Source: an uncultured Ruminococcus sp. (GTDB taxonomy: Bacteria > Bacillota > Clostridia > Oscillospirales > CAG-272). From it: 20,998 nt of DNA. The stretch lies in assembly GCA_900551005.1 (NCBI GenBank), contig URUL01000027.1:1-20998 (forward strand), in the 5' to 3' direction. The notes beneath the pieces were generated by a model, which saw only the letters and a program-made list of their open reading frames with translations, searched no databases and was not told the DNA's origin. The translations under genes were made by a program, and so were the position numbers. Positions 1 to 8,623 of this stretch are shown here, one piece after another. Position 1 is the stretch's first letter. Each line of letters begins with the position of its first letter.

Positions 1-882
1 TCTCTTCTGGCGGGCGAGTTTACAGCGGCGCCTAAGCTTGCTTCGGCCCGAACCCCCGAATATCTCAATTTAAGTCCGATAAGCCATCTCAAAAACAGAT
101 ACGATATCAAAACATGTATCGGCTGTGAGCCCTACGGGTATTTCAATAAATATATGATAACCGTGGCCTCCAATATATACATCGCCTATTTGTTTGCCGA
201 TGACAGTATCATGCCTACCGCTTCCAAGGCAGAAAAGGGCGGCTATGTTGTCAGCACGAGCGAGCATTTTCATAAGACGTTTCTCAATGCCGGCGGCTAC
301 TTTCTCGAACTTGATACAAATGCGGACTTGCACTATGATGCAAACGGACTCGGGCGCGTGCATAAAAAGGACTGCTCATCGTTTGTTTGTTTGTCGGTGC
401 CGTTCCCGTCAGAGCCGAAGTATACTTTAGAAAAAGAAAATCCTTACGCAATGTCTATTTGCTGTTATGTCGAAGACGGCAGCGAGCTTTTGTTCGGAGC
501 GGATGCGCAGGCGGAATATACGCTGGTCGGCAGTAAGGCAACGGATGATATCGCAGAGGCAGTATTTAACTGCAGACTTTCCGACAGCATCACCGTGACG
601 CAGAAATACAGTGTATCCGAAAACGGTGTGGATATCACGCTTTCAGGCAGTGAAAACGTCGGCTTCATGCTCCCCGTATTTGACTTTGACGGTGTCGACA
701 GCACCGAGATCACTGTGGCGGCAAAGTCGGTTTGTGTAAAATATGACGGGTCTGCCTGTACTTACATCTTTGACGGGAATTTATCCGAGGACTTCCGATA
801 CTTTTATAACCGAAACGGAAGATACAGGGGCTACCGTCTCAGGGGCAATTCTTTGCATATGGAGATAGATTCGTTGAAATAA
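1..882 (+). CDS. C-terminal part of a probable carbohydrate-active protein (5' end outside window)
   Basis: The reading frame is open from base 1, so this is the last 293 codons of a longer gene; the first ATG (154) is internal. The visible part has an aromatic segment around EPYGYFNKYM and IYIAYLFADD, then a GGYFLELDTNADLHYDANGLG stretch and a beta-rich C-terminal half ending at TAA. This arrangement resembles the end of an alpha/alpha-toroid plus beta-sandwich protein, as in heparinase-like polysaccharide lyases and related uncharacterised glycan-degrading families. That assignment is from memory and is weak, because no catalytic residue can be confirmed. It lies 19 bp upstream of the sugar isomerase gene, so the two are probably co-transcribed in a sugar or glycan catabolic unit. 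The function should be treated as unknown. Confidence 0.6.
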   Translation, partial: SLLAGEFTAAPKLASARTPEYLNLSPISHLKNRYDIKTCIGCEPYGYFNKYMITVASNIYIAYLFADDSIMPTASKAEKGGYVVSTSEHFHKTFLNAGGYFLELDTNADLHYDANGLGRVHKKDCSSFVCLSVPFPSEPKYTLEKENPYAMSICCYVEDGSELLFGADAQAEYTLVGSKATDDIAEAVFNCRLSDSITVTQKYSVSENGVDITLSGSENVGFMLPVFDFDGVDSTEITVAAKSVCVKYDGSACTYIFDGNLSEDFRYFYNRNGRYRGYRLRGNSLHMEIDSLK

Positions 883-901
883 TAAGGAACAGGGTGATAG
901 T

Positions 902-1651
902 ATGTCTGATTATAAATGCGGTCTTGTGTCGGTTTCTTTCAGGGGAAATACGCCAAAGCAGATATTGTCTGCGGCAAAGGAAGCAGGACTTTATTTTATT
1001 GAATGGGGTAGTGATGTGCACGCGCCGAAGGATGATGCGAAAAAGCTCCGTGAAATTGCAGAGCTGCAAAAAAGCTATGGCATAGCCTGTAGCTCATACG
1101 GCACATATTTTCGCTTGGGCATAACGCCTATGTGCGAGCTGGATGGCTATATCAATGCCGCCCGAATATTGGGTACCGATATATTGCGGCTTTGGTGCGG
1201 AGATAAGGCTCCGCAGAAGTATACCGACGAAGAGCGGGCGTATTTATTCGGAGAATGTATCAAAGCGGCGAAAACCGCCGAAAAGAGCGGTGTCAAGCTC
1301 TGTATGGAATGTCATGGCGGAACGTATACGGAGACGATGGACGGCGCGCTGGAGCTGATGCAGGCTGTAAATTCAAGCAGCTTTCGTATGTATTGGCAAC
1401 CGAATCTGTACAGGACCGAAGAGGAAAATCTTCGGTATGCTGAGGCATTGTCAGACCGCACAGAGCATATCCACGTTTTTAACTGGATCGGCAAAACGCG
1501 CCTGCCGCTAAAGGGCGCTATCGATATCTGGAAGAAATATCTGGGAAAATTTCAGGGGGAGAAAACTCTGCTTCTGGAATTTATGCCGGATGATGACATC
1601 CTGTCTTTGCCGGGCGAAGCGGATGCACTCAGAAAGATTGCCGATATGTGA
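902..1651 (+). CDS. Sugar phosphate isomerase/epimerase-like TIM-barrel protein
   Basis: A 249-residue protein with the layout of the xylose isomerase-like TIM barrel family (AP endonuclease family 2): strand-start motifs at FIEWGSDVH (33-40), LRLWCG (95-100), KLCMECHGG (132-140), HIHVFNW (189-195) and LLLEFMPDDD (223-232). Candidate metal or acid/base residues are E136, H138, H191 and E226. Such proteins isomerise or epimerise sugars or deoxy-sugar acids; the substrate cannot be read from sequence. The start ATG at 902 is preceded by a modest AGGGTGA-type ribosome binding site. It follows the truncated glycan gene by 19 bp and ends before a rho-independent terminator, so it is the last gene of its operon. 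Confidence 0.85.
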   Translation: MSDYKCGLVSVSFRGNTPKQILSAAKEAGLYFIEWGSDVHAPKDDAKKLREIAELQKSYGIACSSYGTYFRLGITPMCELDGYINAARILGTDILRLWCGDKAPQKYTDEERAYLFGECIKAAKTAEKSGVKLCMECHGGTYTETMDGALELMQAVNSSSFRMYWQPNLYRTEEENLRYAEALSDRTEHIHVFNWIGKTRLPLKGAIDIWKKYLGKFQGEKTLLLEFMPDDDILSLPGEADALRKIADM

Positions 1652-1676
1652 CGGCGACGAAGCAATACATAAAATA

Positions 1677-1720
1677 AGCAGACTGCGCGGGTGCCGAACG
1701 GCATGGCAGTCTGCTTTTTT
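1677..1720 (+). terminator. Rho-independent terminator after the isomerase gene
   Basis: The arms AGCAGACTGC (1677-1686) and GCAGTCTGCT (1706-1715) pair perfectly, with an inner TGCCG/CGGCA stem, followed by a T run to 1720. The A/T-rich left flank could let it also work for tatD, which ends at 1789 on the other strand. Confidence 0.85.
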
Positions 1721-1788
1721 ATAAAAAATATCGCTTTTAAAAAAGGGAAAGCATCGGCACGCGAAAAACGGTCGATGCTTATGAATAT

Positions 1789-2568
1789 TTACTGATCTGC
1801 GGAAATCGCGAAAAGTTTTTTCGCATTTTCTTCGGTTATGCGGGCGACTGTCTCGATATCTACGTCGTGCAGCTCCGCTATTTTTTCTGCGGTATAGCGG
1901 ATATATCCGCTGTGATTCATTTTTCCGCGCATTGGCACGGGCGCCAGATACGGTGCATCCGTTTCTATGAGCAGGCGCTCGAGAGGCGTTGCTTTTGCCG
2001 CCTCGTGCGTTTTTGCCGCATTGGAAAAAGTCACGACTCCCGAAAAAGAGAGATACCAGCCGCGCTTGATATATTCGCGTGCCATCTCGGCGCTTCCGCT
2101 GTAGCTGTGTATCACGCCGCGAACGGACGGATGGGCACATACCATATCGAAAACATCGGCATGCGCCTCTCTGTCATGAATTATGACAGGCATCGAGAGC
2201 TCTTCCGCCAGCTTCATCTGCGCCTCGAAGAAGCGCATTTGCACGTCTTTTTCCGAGAAATCGTAGTGATAGTCAAGTCCTATTTCGCCGATGGCGACGA
2301 CTTTCTTTTCGCGACAGAGAAGGGAAAGCCTTTCCATCTCCTTTTCGAGCGAGGGAAAACGCATGCATTCGCTCGGATGAATACCGGCGCTTGCATACAT
2401 ATGCGGGTATTTTTTCGAGAGAGCGATACATTTCTCCGCATCGTCATTATCTATAGAGACGCAGATTATCCCGCATATGTCGGAGGAAAACAGTTCATCT
2501 GTCAGCGTAAGGTTTCCCGCGAGCTTTTCATCGGTATAATGCGCATGAGTATCAAAAAATTTTACCAT
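1789..2568 (-). CDS. tatD: TatD family metal-dependent DNase/hydrolase
   Basis: A 259-residue amidohydrolase-fold protein, the usual length for TatD/YcfH. All expected metal ligands are present: H8 and H10 in FFDTHAHYTDE, E95 in IGEIGLDYHYD, H131 in IIHDREAH, H154 in VIHSYSG and D204 in IETDAPYLAP. TatD proteins are cytoplasmic 3'-5' exonucleases or deoxyribonucleases linked to DNA repair. Its ATG lies two bases after the metG stop codon and has no clear Shine-Dalgarno sequence, so translation is probably coupled to metG. The metG-tatD order is common in Firmicutes. It is the last gene of the nagA-metG-tatD unit. Confidence 0.95.
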   Translation of the reverse strand: MVKFFDTHAHYTDEKLAGNLTLTDELFSSDICGIICVSIDNDDAEKCIALSKKYPHMYASAGIHPSECMRFPSLEKEMERLSLLCREKKVVAIGEIGLDYHYDFSEKDVQMRFFEAQMKLAEELSMPVIIHDREAHADVFDMVCAHPSVRGVIHSYSGSAEMAREYIKRGWYLSFSGVVTFSNAAKTHEAAKATPLERLLIETDAPYLAPVPMRGKMNHSGYIRYTAEKIAELHDVDIETVARITEENAKKLFAISADQ

Positions 2569-2570
2569 GA

Positions 2571-4166
2571 TTATTTTGCGTTTGCTGCTTTTCTCGCCTC
2601 ATTATCCGCGGCTATGCGCTCAAGCATCTTTGCCTCGTCTATGCGGGCGAAAAGCACTCCCGTATCGTTTACTTCTTTTCCGGCTTCAAGTCCGCCGAAG
2701 ACTGCCGCACCGTCGACTCCCGTATTCTCGGCGCTTACCGCATGCAGAATTTTTTCACATGTCTCGGGCATTACGGGAGAGAGCAGAATGGTGGATATGC
2801 GAAGCGATTCAAGCAGATTGTATATTACCGTTTTCAGCCTGTCTGCTTTGGCTTCATCCTTCGCAAGCGACCATGGCGTCGTTTCGTCAACATATTTATT
2901 CGCGCGGCGGAGCAGATCAAATACGGCTGAGATGGCATCGGCGATATGATAGCTCTCCATATTTTCGGTAAAACCCTCGTATGCTGCCTTTGCCGCAGAG
3001 ATGAGCTCATCATCCGGTTCGCCCTTTTCCGCAGGGGAGGGGATAATGCCGCCGAAATATTTCTTCGTCATGGAAACCGTTCTCGAAACAAGATTTCCGA
3101 GCGTATTTGCAAGATCCGTATTGAATGTCGAAATCACCGATTCGTATGTGATACTGCCGTCGGAAGCATAGGGGGTTTCCGCGAGCAGATAATAGCGGAT
3201 GGCATCGAGACCGAAATAATTGACCGCGTCGTCGGGATAGATGATATTACCTTTTGATTTACTCATCTTGTCTCCGCCGAAAAGTATCCAAGGATGTGCG
3301 AATATCTTTTTCGGCACAGGCTCCCCCAGCGCCATTAAGAATATGGGCCAATAGATCATATGGAAGCGGATGATATCCTTTCCTATGACATGGAGGTCGC
3401 AGGGCCAGTATTTTTTGTATAGCTCGGAGGGATTCTCGGGGTCATAGCCGAGGGCGGAAACATAATTGGGAAGAGCATCCAGCCATACATAAACGACATG
3501 CTCCGGGTCAAACGGAACGGGAACCCCCCATTTTATTGTGGAACGTGTCACGCAGAGGTCTTGTATGCCGGGCTTGATAAAGTTATTTATCATCTCTTTT
3601 TTGCGCGATTCGGGAACGGCAAAATCCGGGCATTCCTCATAGAATTTTTCGAGGCGCTCCTGATATTTGCTCATTCTGAAAAAATACGCTTCTTCGCTCG
3701 AGCGCTTCAAAGGTCTGCCGCAGTCGGGACAAATGCCGTCGGGAGCCTGTGTTTCCGTGAAGTACGATTCGCAGGGAACGCAATAAAGCCCTTCATACGT
3801 GCTCTTGTATATATCGCCCTGCTCATAGAGCTTTGTGAAGATCTTCTGGATGCACTCTACATGCTCCTCGTCCGTTGTACGGACAAATTTGTCATAGCTT
3901 GCCCCCATCAGCTTCCATATATCCTTGATAACGGCGACGACCTCATCTACATATTCCTTCGGAGAAACGCCCTTTGCTGCCGCGAGATCCTCTACCTTCT
4001 GCCCGTGCTCGTCCGTACCGGTGACGAAATATACGTCATAGCCCTGCTCGCGCTTGAAGCGCGCTATCGCATCTGCCGCCACGATATCATAGACATTGCC
4101 GATATGCGGCTTGCCGGAAGCATAAGGGATTGCCGTTGTCAGATAAAATTTTCCTTTGTTTTCCAT
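2571..4166 (-). CDS. metG: Methionyl-tRNA synthetase (short form)
   Basis: Charges tRNA-Met with methionine. The class I signature is present as PHIGN at residues 20-24 (the HIGH variant usual in MetG) and KMSKSKGN near residue 300. A zinc knuckle follows CVPC and CPDC near residues 125-145. At 531 residues it lacks the C-terminal EMAP/Trbp111-like tRNA-binding domain found in many Firmicute enzymes of about 650 residues; it ends in the helical anticodon-binding domain plus a short Lys/Ala tail. The start ATG at 4166 has an AGGCAGGA ribosome binding site that abuts the nagA stop. It sits between nagA and tatD with very short gaps, implying one transcript. Confidence 0.97.
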   Translation of the reverse strand: MENKGKFYLTTAIPYASGKPHIGNVYDIVAADAIARFKREQGYDVYFVTGTDEHGQKVEDLAAAKGVSPKEYVDEVVAVIKDIWKLMGASYDKFVRTTDEEHVECIQKIFTKLYEQGDIYKSTYEGLYCVPCESYFTETQAPDGICPDCGRPLKRSSEEAYFFRMSKYQERLEKFYEECPDFAVPESRKKEMINNFIKPGIQDLCVTRSTIKWGVPVPFDPEHVVYVWLDALPNYVSALGYDPENPSELYKKYWPCDLHVIGKDIIRFHMIYWPIFLMALGEPVPKKIFAHPWILFGGDKMSKSKGNIIYPDDAVNYFGLDAIRYYLLAETPYASDGSITYESVISTFNTDLANTLGNLVSRTVSMTKKYFGGIIPSPAEKGEPDDELISAAKAAYEGFTENMESYHIADAISAVFDLLRRANKYVDETTPWSLAKDEAKADRLKTVIYNLLESLRISTILLSPVMPETCEKILHAVSAENTGVDGAAVFGGLEAGKEVNDTGVLFARIDEAKMLERIAADNEARKAANAK

Positions 4167-4187
4167 AAAAATTTATGTCCTGCCTTT

Positions 4188-5324
4188 TCAGTTATTTCTT
4201 TCGTAAACTATATTTCCGGCGACTATCGTCTTTTCTATATGAAGATTTTCGTCGCATATGACTATATCAGCCGATTTGCCTATGGCGAGCGAGCCTGTCT
4301 TATCATAGATGCCTGCCATTTCAGCAGGTGCTTTCGTCGCGCAGAGAAGTGCTTTTTCAAGCGGGATATCGCAGAATTTCATGAGGTTTAGGATCGCTGT
4401 GGGGATATCGAGCGCACTGCCTACGATAACGCCCGCTTCCGTGCACGCCTTTTTCCCTTGGAGCTTGAACGGAATGCCGTTCATATCGTAATCTCCGTCC
4501 GGCAGTCCCGCCGCGGGTATGGAGTCCGTTACCAGGACAAATTTATCTCCGAAGCGGAGCTTGGCATTGTATGCGGCTTCGACCGTTTCCGGAGCGAGAT
4601 GAATACCGTCACAGATAAATTCCGCGAAAGCCGAGGTTGCGAGAGCCATGCCGGAAGCACCCGGCTCACGATGTCTGAAGGGCGACATCGCATTGAAAGT
4701 ATGTGTAAACGATATTGCTCCGTCGGCAAGCGCACGGCGGACTGTCTCCGCATCTGCACCCGTGTGGCCGATGGCGACGCTTCCTCCGTTTCGCACGATC
4801 TTGTGGATGACACCTTCCCCCTTGTTATCATGCTCGGGAGCTATAGTGAAGTGCGCATGGAGTGGGGCGATCTTCTCCATGATGCCTGCAATTTCCTCGA
4901 AGTCCGGCTCACGGATAAACGATTCTGTATGGCATCCGCGCTTACCGCCATCTATATACGGTCCCTCGACATGGATGCCTGCAAACCGTGCGCCGCCCTT
5001 TGCATTGACTATATTTTCTATTGCAGCGTAAATTTTTTCGAGTGGCGCCGTCATCACTGTGGGGTAGAGTGCTGTGACGCCCGTCTTCGCGTATTCTATA
5101 GCGAGCGCATTCATCTCACCGGCATCGGCATTCATGATATCGATGCCCATTCGCCCGTGCGTATGCAGATCGATGAATCCCGGGAGTACATATGCTCCGC
5201 CGGCGTCTATCGTTTTGAGCGCGATGCCTTTTCCGCAGATCACATCTTCAAAATAAAGCGTCCGTTCTTCAAAGGCACATTTTTCGGTATTATATACCTT
5301 CCCACCGATTATTCTTGTTTTCAT
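4188..5324 (-). CDS. nagA: N-acetylglucosamine-6-phosphate deacetylase
   Basis: Removes acetate from GlcNAc-6-phosphate to give glucosamine-6-phosphate in amino-sugar catabolism and cell-wall recycling. The 378-residue length is normal. Active-site elements of the amidohydrolase fold are visible: H54/H56 in DLHTHG, E120 in HVEGPY, H187 in AIGHTGA, H208 in FTHTFNAM, H242 in CDGIHL and the catalytic aspartate D267 in LVTDSIPAAG. The start has a GAGGAAG ribosome binding site and a promoter lies about 100 bp upstream. It is the first gene of a unit with metG and tatD, an uncommon pairing of sugar and translation genes. No nagB or nagE is visible nearby. Confidence 0.95.
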   Translation of the reverse strand: MKTRIIGGKVYNTEKCAFEERTLYFEDVICGKGIALKTIDAGGAYVLPGFIDLHTHGRMGIDIMNADAGEMNALAIEYAKTGVTALYPTVMTAPLEKIYAAIENIVNAKGGARFAGIHVEGPYIDGGKRGCHTESFIREPDFEEIAGIMEKIAPLHAHFTIAPEHDNKGEGVIHKIVRNGGSVAIGHTGADAETVRRALADGAISFTHTFNAMSPFRHREPGASGMALATSAFAEFICDGIHLAPETVEAAYNAKLRFGDKFVLVTDSIPAAGLPDGDYDMNGIPFKLQGKKACTEAGVIVGSALDIPTAILNLMKFCDIPLEKALLCATKAPAEMAGIYDKTGSLAIGKSADIVICDENLHIEKTIVAGNIVYERNN

Positions 5325-5426
5325 AGTGCTTCCTCTACTATTTTATACCTTTATATATTTTTTGAATTGTAATGTTATGCATCTGTATAATCAAGCTTTT
5401 GCGGCAATTTTACCGTATCTTAAAAC

Positions 5427-5455
5427 AGTATAGCATATTTTTCCTTATTTTACAA
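5427..5455 (-). promoter_or_regulatory. Sigma-A type promoter for nagA-metG-tatD
   Basis: Read on the minus strand: -35 TTGTAA (5450-5455), 17-bp spacer, -10 TATACT (5427-5432). It predicts a 5' leader of about 95 nt before nagA. I see no T-box or other recognisable riboswitch motif in that leader. Confidence 0.7.
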
Positions 5456-5463
5456 GGAAAAAT
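5437..5463. repeat. 10-bp perfect inverted repeat covering the -35 box of the nagA promoter
   Basis: ATTTTTCCTT (5437-5446) and AAGGAAAAAT (5454-5463) with a 7-base loop that carries part of the -35 box. It may be an operator for a regulator of the nagA unit. Alternatively it is a weak A/T-rich terminator for rsmI, which ends 12 bp upstream on the same strand. Confidence 0.5.
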
Positions 5464-5474
5464 GCAGGTTTTTG

Positions 5475-6371
5475 CTATTTTTTCATGACCTCGGCGTATA
5501 CTTCACTCTTCGGGAGACTTCTGTCCGCTGCTACCGCTTTTACAGCGTCCTTTTTTGTCATTCCGAGCGAAATATAATGCTCCATGTGCTCCTCCGGGCT
5601 CATTCCGGACCAGAAAGCCTCTGCGCGGATTTCTTCTTCGGAGGTCCCCTCGAGAATGAGTACATATTCTCCGCGCGGCGTTTTTTCCTCATAGAGTTTC
5701 ATCGCACCCGATACAGTTGTGCGGATCACCTCTTCGTTGAGCTTTGTCAGCTCGCGGCAGAGCGATATGCGTCTGTCTCCGAGAATGGCGAAAATATCCG
5801 CGAGCGTTCCGACGAGTTTGTGCGGCGCTTCATAGAGGATCACGGTGCGGCGCTCGTTTTTCAACGCTTCCAGTGCTTGGCGGCGCTCCGCCTTTGCCGT
5901 TGAGAGAAAGCCCTCGAAAACGAACCGCGAGGTGGACAGCCCCGAGACGGCGAGCGCCGAAACTGCGGCACATGCTCCGGGAACCACGCAGACAGTGATA
6001 CCGCGTTCGGCGCAGAGACGGACGATATCCTCGCCCGGGTCGCTTATCGCGGGCATGCCTGCATCTGTTATCAGCGCACAGGATGCGCCGTCCTCTATCT
6101 TGCGTACTATCTCTTCGCCGCGCTCGCGCTTATTATGCTCGAAGTAACTGACCATCGGCTTTTTTATTCCGAAATAAGCGAGCAGTCTGCCGCTGTTGCG
6201 CGTGTCCTCGGCGGCGACGAAATCCACCTCGGAAAGTGTTTTCAGCGCGCGTTCCGATATATCGGCAAGATTGCCGATCGGCGTACCCACGAGATAAAGC
6301 GTTTTCGACTCGGTCTTGTTTTTCTCCGTTTCTGCGGGAATGTACTTTTCAGGGCTTTTTATAGAACTCAT
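5475..6371 (-). CDS. rsmI: 16S rRNA (cytidine1402-2'-O)-methyltransferase
   Basis: Methylates the ribose of C1402 in the decoding centre of 16S rRNA, using S-adenosylmethionine. The 298-residue protein has the tetrapyrrole-methylase fold typical of RsmI: LYLVGTPIGNLADIS near residues 25-38, AEDTRNSGRLL, ALITDAGMPAISDPG and VVPGACAAVSAL, then a helical C-terminal domain rich in acidic residues. The start ATG at 6371 has GGAG eight bases upstream and lies inside the end of the preceding methyltransferase gene (23-bp overlap), which indicates translational coupling. The stop is TAG, showing that amber is an ordinary stop codon in this genome. Confidence 0.95.
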   Translation of the reverse strand: MSSIKSPEKYIPAETEKNKTESKTLYLVGTPIGNLADISERALKTLSEVDFVAAEDTRNSGRLLAYFGIKKPMVSYFEHNKRERGEEIVRKIEDGASCALITDAGMPAISDPGEDIVRLCAERGITVCVVPGACAAVSALAVSGLSTSRFVFEGFLSTAKAERRQALEALKNERRTVILYEAPHKLVGTLADIFAILGDRRISLCRELTKLNEEVIRTTVSGAMKLYEEKTPRGEYVLILEGTSEEEIRAEAFWSGMSPEEHMEHYISLGMTKKDAVKAVAADRSLPKSEVYAEVMKK

Positions 6372-7104
6372 GAAAGTCTCCGTTTTCGTAAATATATTTC
6401 ATTTCATCGGTGTAATTTGATACCGTCATATCATTTATACTTTTGTATATAATCAGCGGGCGAGTGACGAAAATACCCGCGGCGGCGCCTTTTTTTGCTT
6501 CTGCCAGCACGAGGCAGGGGACATGCGATGCTGTGGGATATACGAGCGTCAGCCTCTTTGGCTCGAGTGAATTTTCGCGCATGGCAGAGAGGAGATCCGC
6601 CAACCTGTCGGGGCGGTAAACGGCGTAGAAAAGTCCGCCGAAGCGCAACAGCCGCGAGGCGCACGAAGCAAAATCATATATACTGCCGTTCAGCTCTCTG
6701 CGAGATATTCTGTCTGCCGTGTTCTCATTTGTCTTTCCGCAATCCGCTTTCAGATATGGAGGATTTGTGAAAACGGCTCCGTATCTGCCGTTGTATTCCG
6801 CGGGTATATCGCGTATATCCGCGTGTAGGACGCGCACCTTGTCCGAGAGTCCGTTTTCCTCGACATTTTTCGCCGCGACGGTAAAAATATCGTCCTGCAA
6901 TTCAAAAGCGTCGATATTTTCCAGCTTGCCTGATGAGGCGCACAAGAGCGATATCACGCCGGAGCCTGCACCGAGCTCGCACACTTTTTCCTTGCAGGAG
7001 CGCATATAAGCATAGAGAAGATAGGCATCTGTCCCGAAGGCGAGAGAGCCTTTCTTTTGAAAAAGAGAGAGATTTTCATTGATCTTTTCGGTATAAATAT
7101 CCAT
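6349..7104 (-). CDS. TrmN6/YabB-like tRNA1(Val) A37 N6-methyltransferase
   Basis: A Rossmann-fold methyltransferase with SAM motif I CELGAGSG (residues 43-50) and the adenine N6-methyltransferase motif NPPY (114-117). It matches the family of E. coli YfiC/TrmN6 and Bacillus YabB, which modify A37 of a valine tRNA; the precise target is inferred. I chose ATG 7104 rather than the in-frame GTG at 7110, because the GAGGG ribosome binding site (7114-7118) lies nine bases from the ATG but only three from the GTG. This site overlaps the stop of the upstream trmH-like gene. In Bacillus a yabB homologue also sits beside rsmI, so the pairing is expected. Confidence 0.88.
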   Translation of the reverse strand: MDIYTEKINENLSLFQKKGSLAFGTDAYLLYAYMRSCKEKVCELGAGSGVISLLCASSGKLENIDAFELQDDIFTVAAKNVEENGLSDKVRVLHADIRDIPAEYNGRYGAVFTNPPYLKADCGKTNENTADRISRRELNGSIYDFASCASRLLRFGGLFYAVYRPDRLADLLSAMRENSLEPKRLTLVYPTASHVPCLVLAEAKKGAAAGIFVTRPLIIYKSINDMTVSNYTDEMKYIYENGDFHEFYKKP

Positions 7105-7110
7105 GCGCAC

Positions 7111-7893
7111 TCACCCTCTGTTCTGGCGAAATATTTCGAAGGCGATAACAGAGGCCGCCGAAGCCGCGGAAAGCGCCGCGGGGAAATCCCTACCGTAGTC
7201 GAGCGCAATGATCTCATCGGCTCTCACCAGCGCCGCCTTCGTATTTCCGCGCCGCTCGCCGCCTATGGCAAGCAGAAGCGGGAAGCGGAGCGTGCAGTCG
7301 TAAATGCTTTTGCTCTTTTCGCTTTTGTCGGCAACGGCAAACGTATAGCCTGCCATCTGAAAGGCGGCGGCAGTAGCCGCAAAATCCTCGGAAATGCGCA
7401 TATCAAACATTTCGGAGGCACCTGCCGAAGCCCGTGCCACTATACCAGCAACGCCTGTCCAGTTATGCTTCTCGAGGATAATTCCCGAAACACCTGCCGC
7501 ATAGAGCGAACGCAGGCAGTAGCCGAAATTATACGGATCCTCTATCCCCTCGAGCATGACGTAAAAGCCGTTTTTCGGGAGAGATGATGTATCTGCCTCG
7601 GGAAAGCTTCTCGGCGTACATACGGCAAGAATACCGCCGTGGCTTGTGCCGAGAGCGAGAGCCTCTATCTCTGCCCGAGGCACGGGAGTGACGGGAAAGC
7701 CGTATTTATATCCCATGGCGCGAAGATAGGAGAGCTCCTTTGCCCTCGCATTCCCCCGCGCCTCATCGTATATGATCTTTTCTATTTTTCTGTCATTGAC
7801 TCCGCTTTCCGCACCGCGTATGACGGCACGAATGGAAATCATCCCTTCCATTATATCGGAGAGACCGAATTTTTCGGCTTCCTTTTTTGCCAT
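7111..7893 (-). CDS. TrmH/SpoU family RNA 2'-O-methyltransferase
   Basis: A 260-residue SPOUT-class enzyme with an N-terminal substrate-binding part (about 1-100) and a C-terminal knotted catalytic domain. Motif 1 is GIEDPYNFGYCLRS (116-129, with N122 and R128) and motif 2 is IGGERRG (210-216). Motif 3, usually SLNVS-like, reads ALSAASAASV (240-249), lacking the usual asparagine. That may mark a subfamily or altered activity. The RNA target, rRNA or tRNA, is not readable. The ATG has AAGGTAAGGA upstream. It lies 21 bp after the SLH gene and directly before the TrmN6-like gene, within a four-gene unit. Confidence 0.88.
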   Translation of the reverse strand: MAKKEAEKFGLSDIMEGMISIRAVIRGAESGVNDRKIEKIIYDEARGNARAKELSYLRAMGYKYGFPVTPVPRAEIEALALGTSHGGILAVCTPRSFPEADTSSLPKNGFYVMLEGIEDPYNFGYCLRSLYAAGVSGIILEKHNWTGVAGIVARASAGASEMFDMRISEDFAATAAAFQMAGYTFAVADKSEKSKSIYDCTLRFPLLLAIGGERRGNTKAALVRADEIIALDYGRDFPAALSAASAASVIAFEIFRQNRG

Positions 7894-7914
7894 GCTTATG
7901 TCCTTACCTTAAAT

Positions 7915-8601
7915 TTATTTGAGCTGAGTTATGAAATTCTGATTATCGCGCATGCGGAAAAGCATGAGCGCAAGCTCCTCGTGCGTTATGGTTTTGGCGG
8001 GGCGCAGGCTTCCGTCGGGATAGCCGACGATGATACCGTATGCCACGACGCGCTTCATGGCCGCGCGGAAAACCTCGTTTGTATCCTCAAAGTCGGTGAA
8101 GCTCTCGGCTTTTCCGCTCGATATGTATGACCGGCAGAGCGAAGACGCGATATAGGCCGCTTCTTCCCGCGATACGCCCTCGGTAGGTGCAAAGCGGTAT
8201 TCTGCTTTGTTGGCATAGAGTGGGTGGAGTTCTTTTGCCACGGCGGCACGCACATAGGGCAGATATTGCGGACTGATCAGTGCGGCATCTTTTATCGGCA
8301 AAATATAATCTTCATATTTCTTTTCATTGATGCCGAGATATCTGACGATTGCCTTTGCCATATATTCGCGCGTAACGCCGCTCTCGGGATAGAAATAGGT
8401 ATTTTCTCCTCTGACGAAGAGCTCGAGCACGCCGCTCTCGCAGAGCGCATCTATCTCGCCTTTTGCAAAGCTGTCATCGATATCGCACGGACTCAGATAG
8501 TCGGAGGCCCCGACATCACCGTTGAGAACAAATACGCCGATCAGCACGATCATCAGTACACCAATGAATATACCGGAAAATACAGGCAGATTTTTTTTCA
8601 T
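7915..8601 (-). CDS. Membrane-anchored S-layer homology (SLH) domain protein
   Basis: A 228-residue protein with a short basic N-terminus, one hydrophobic helix (about 7-27) acting as an uncleaved anchor or signal peptide, and then up to three SLH-like modules. The last is the clearest, with GIIVGYPDGSLRPAKTIT followed by HEELALMLFRM. The first two carry weaker motifs near YFYPESGVTREYMAKAI and YRFAPTEGVSREEAA. SLH modules bind secondary cell-wall polymer, so it should face the cell wall. No other domain is present. It has a GAGGTGA ribosome binding site and is first in a unit with three RNA methyltransferases; that pairing has no obvious functional reason. Confidence 0.88.
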   Translation of the reverse strand: MKKNLPVFSGIFIGVLMIVLIGVFVLNGDVGASDYLSPCDIDDSFAKGEIDALCESGVLELFVRGENTYFYPESGVTREYMAKAIVRYLGINEKKYEDYILPIKDAALISPQYLPYVRAAVAKELHPLYANKAEYRFAPTEGVSREEAAYIASSLCRSYISSGKAESFTDFEDTNEVFRAAMKRVVAYGIIVGYPDGSLRPAKTITHEELALMLFRMRDNQNFITQLK

Positions 8602-8623
8602 ATTTTTTTCACCTCACGAATAA

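Noticed and set aside
1867..2949. 360-codon plus-strand open frame
   Set aside because: It crosses tatD and the end of metG in antisense; both of those are clear conserved genes.
4458..5372. 304-codon plus-strand open frame
   Set aside because: Antisense to nagA, whose catalytic residues are all present.
5325..5426. T-box or other riboswitch in the nagA-metG leader
   Set aside because: No T-box consensus or antiterminator-like structure could be recognised; only a weak hairpin near 5400-5415.
7105..7110. GTG start for the TrmN6-like gene
   Set aside because: The ribosome binding site would be only three bases away; ATG 7104 has ideal spacing.
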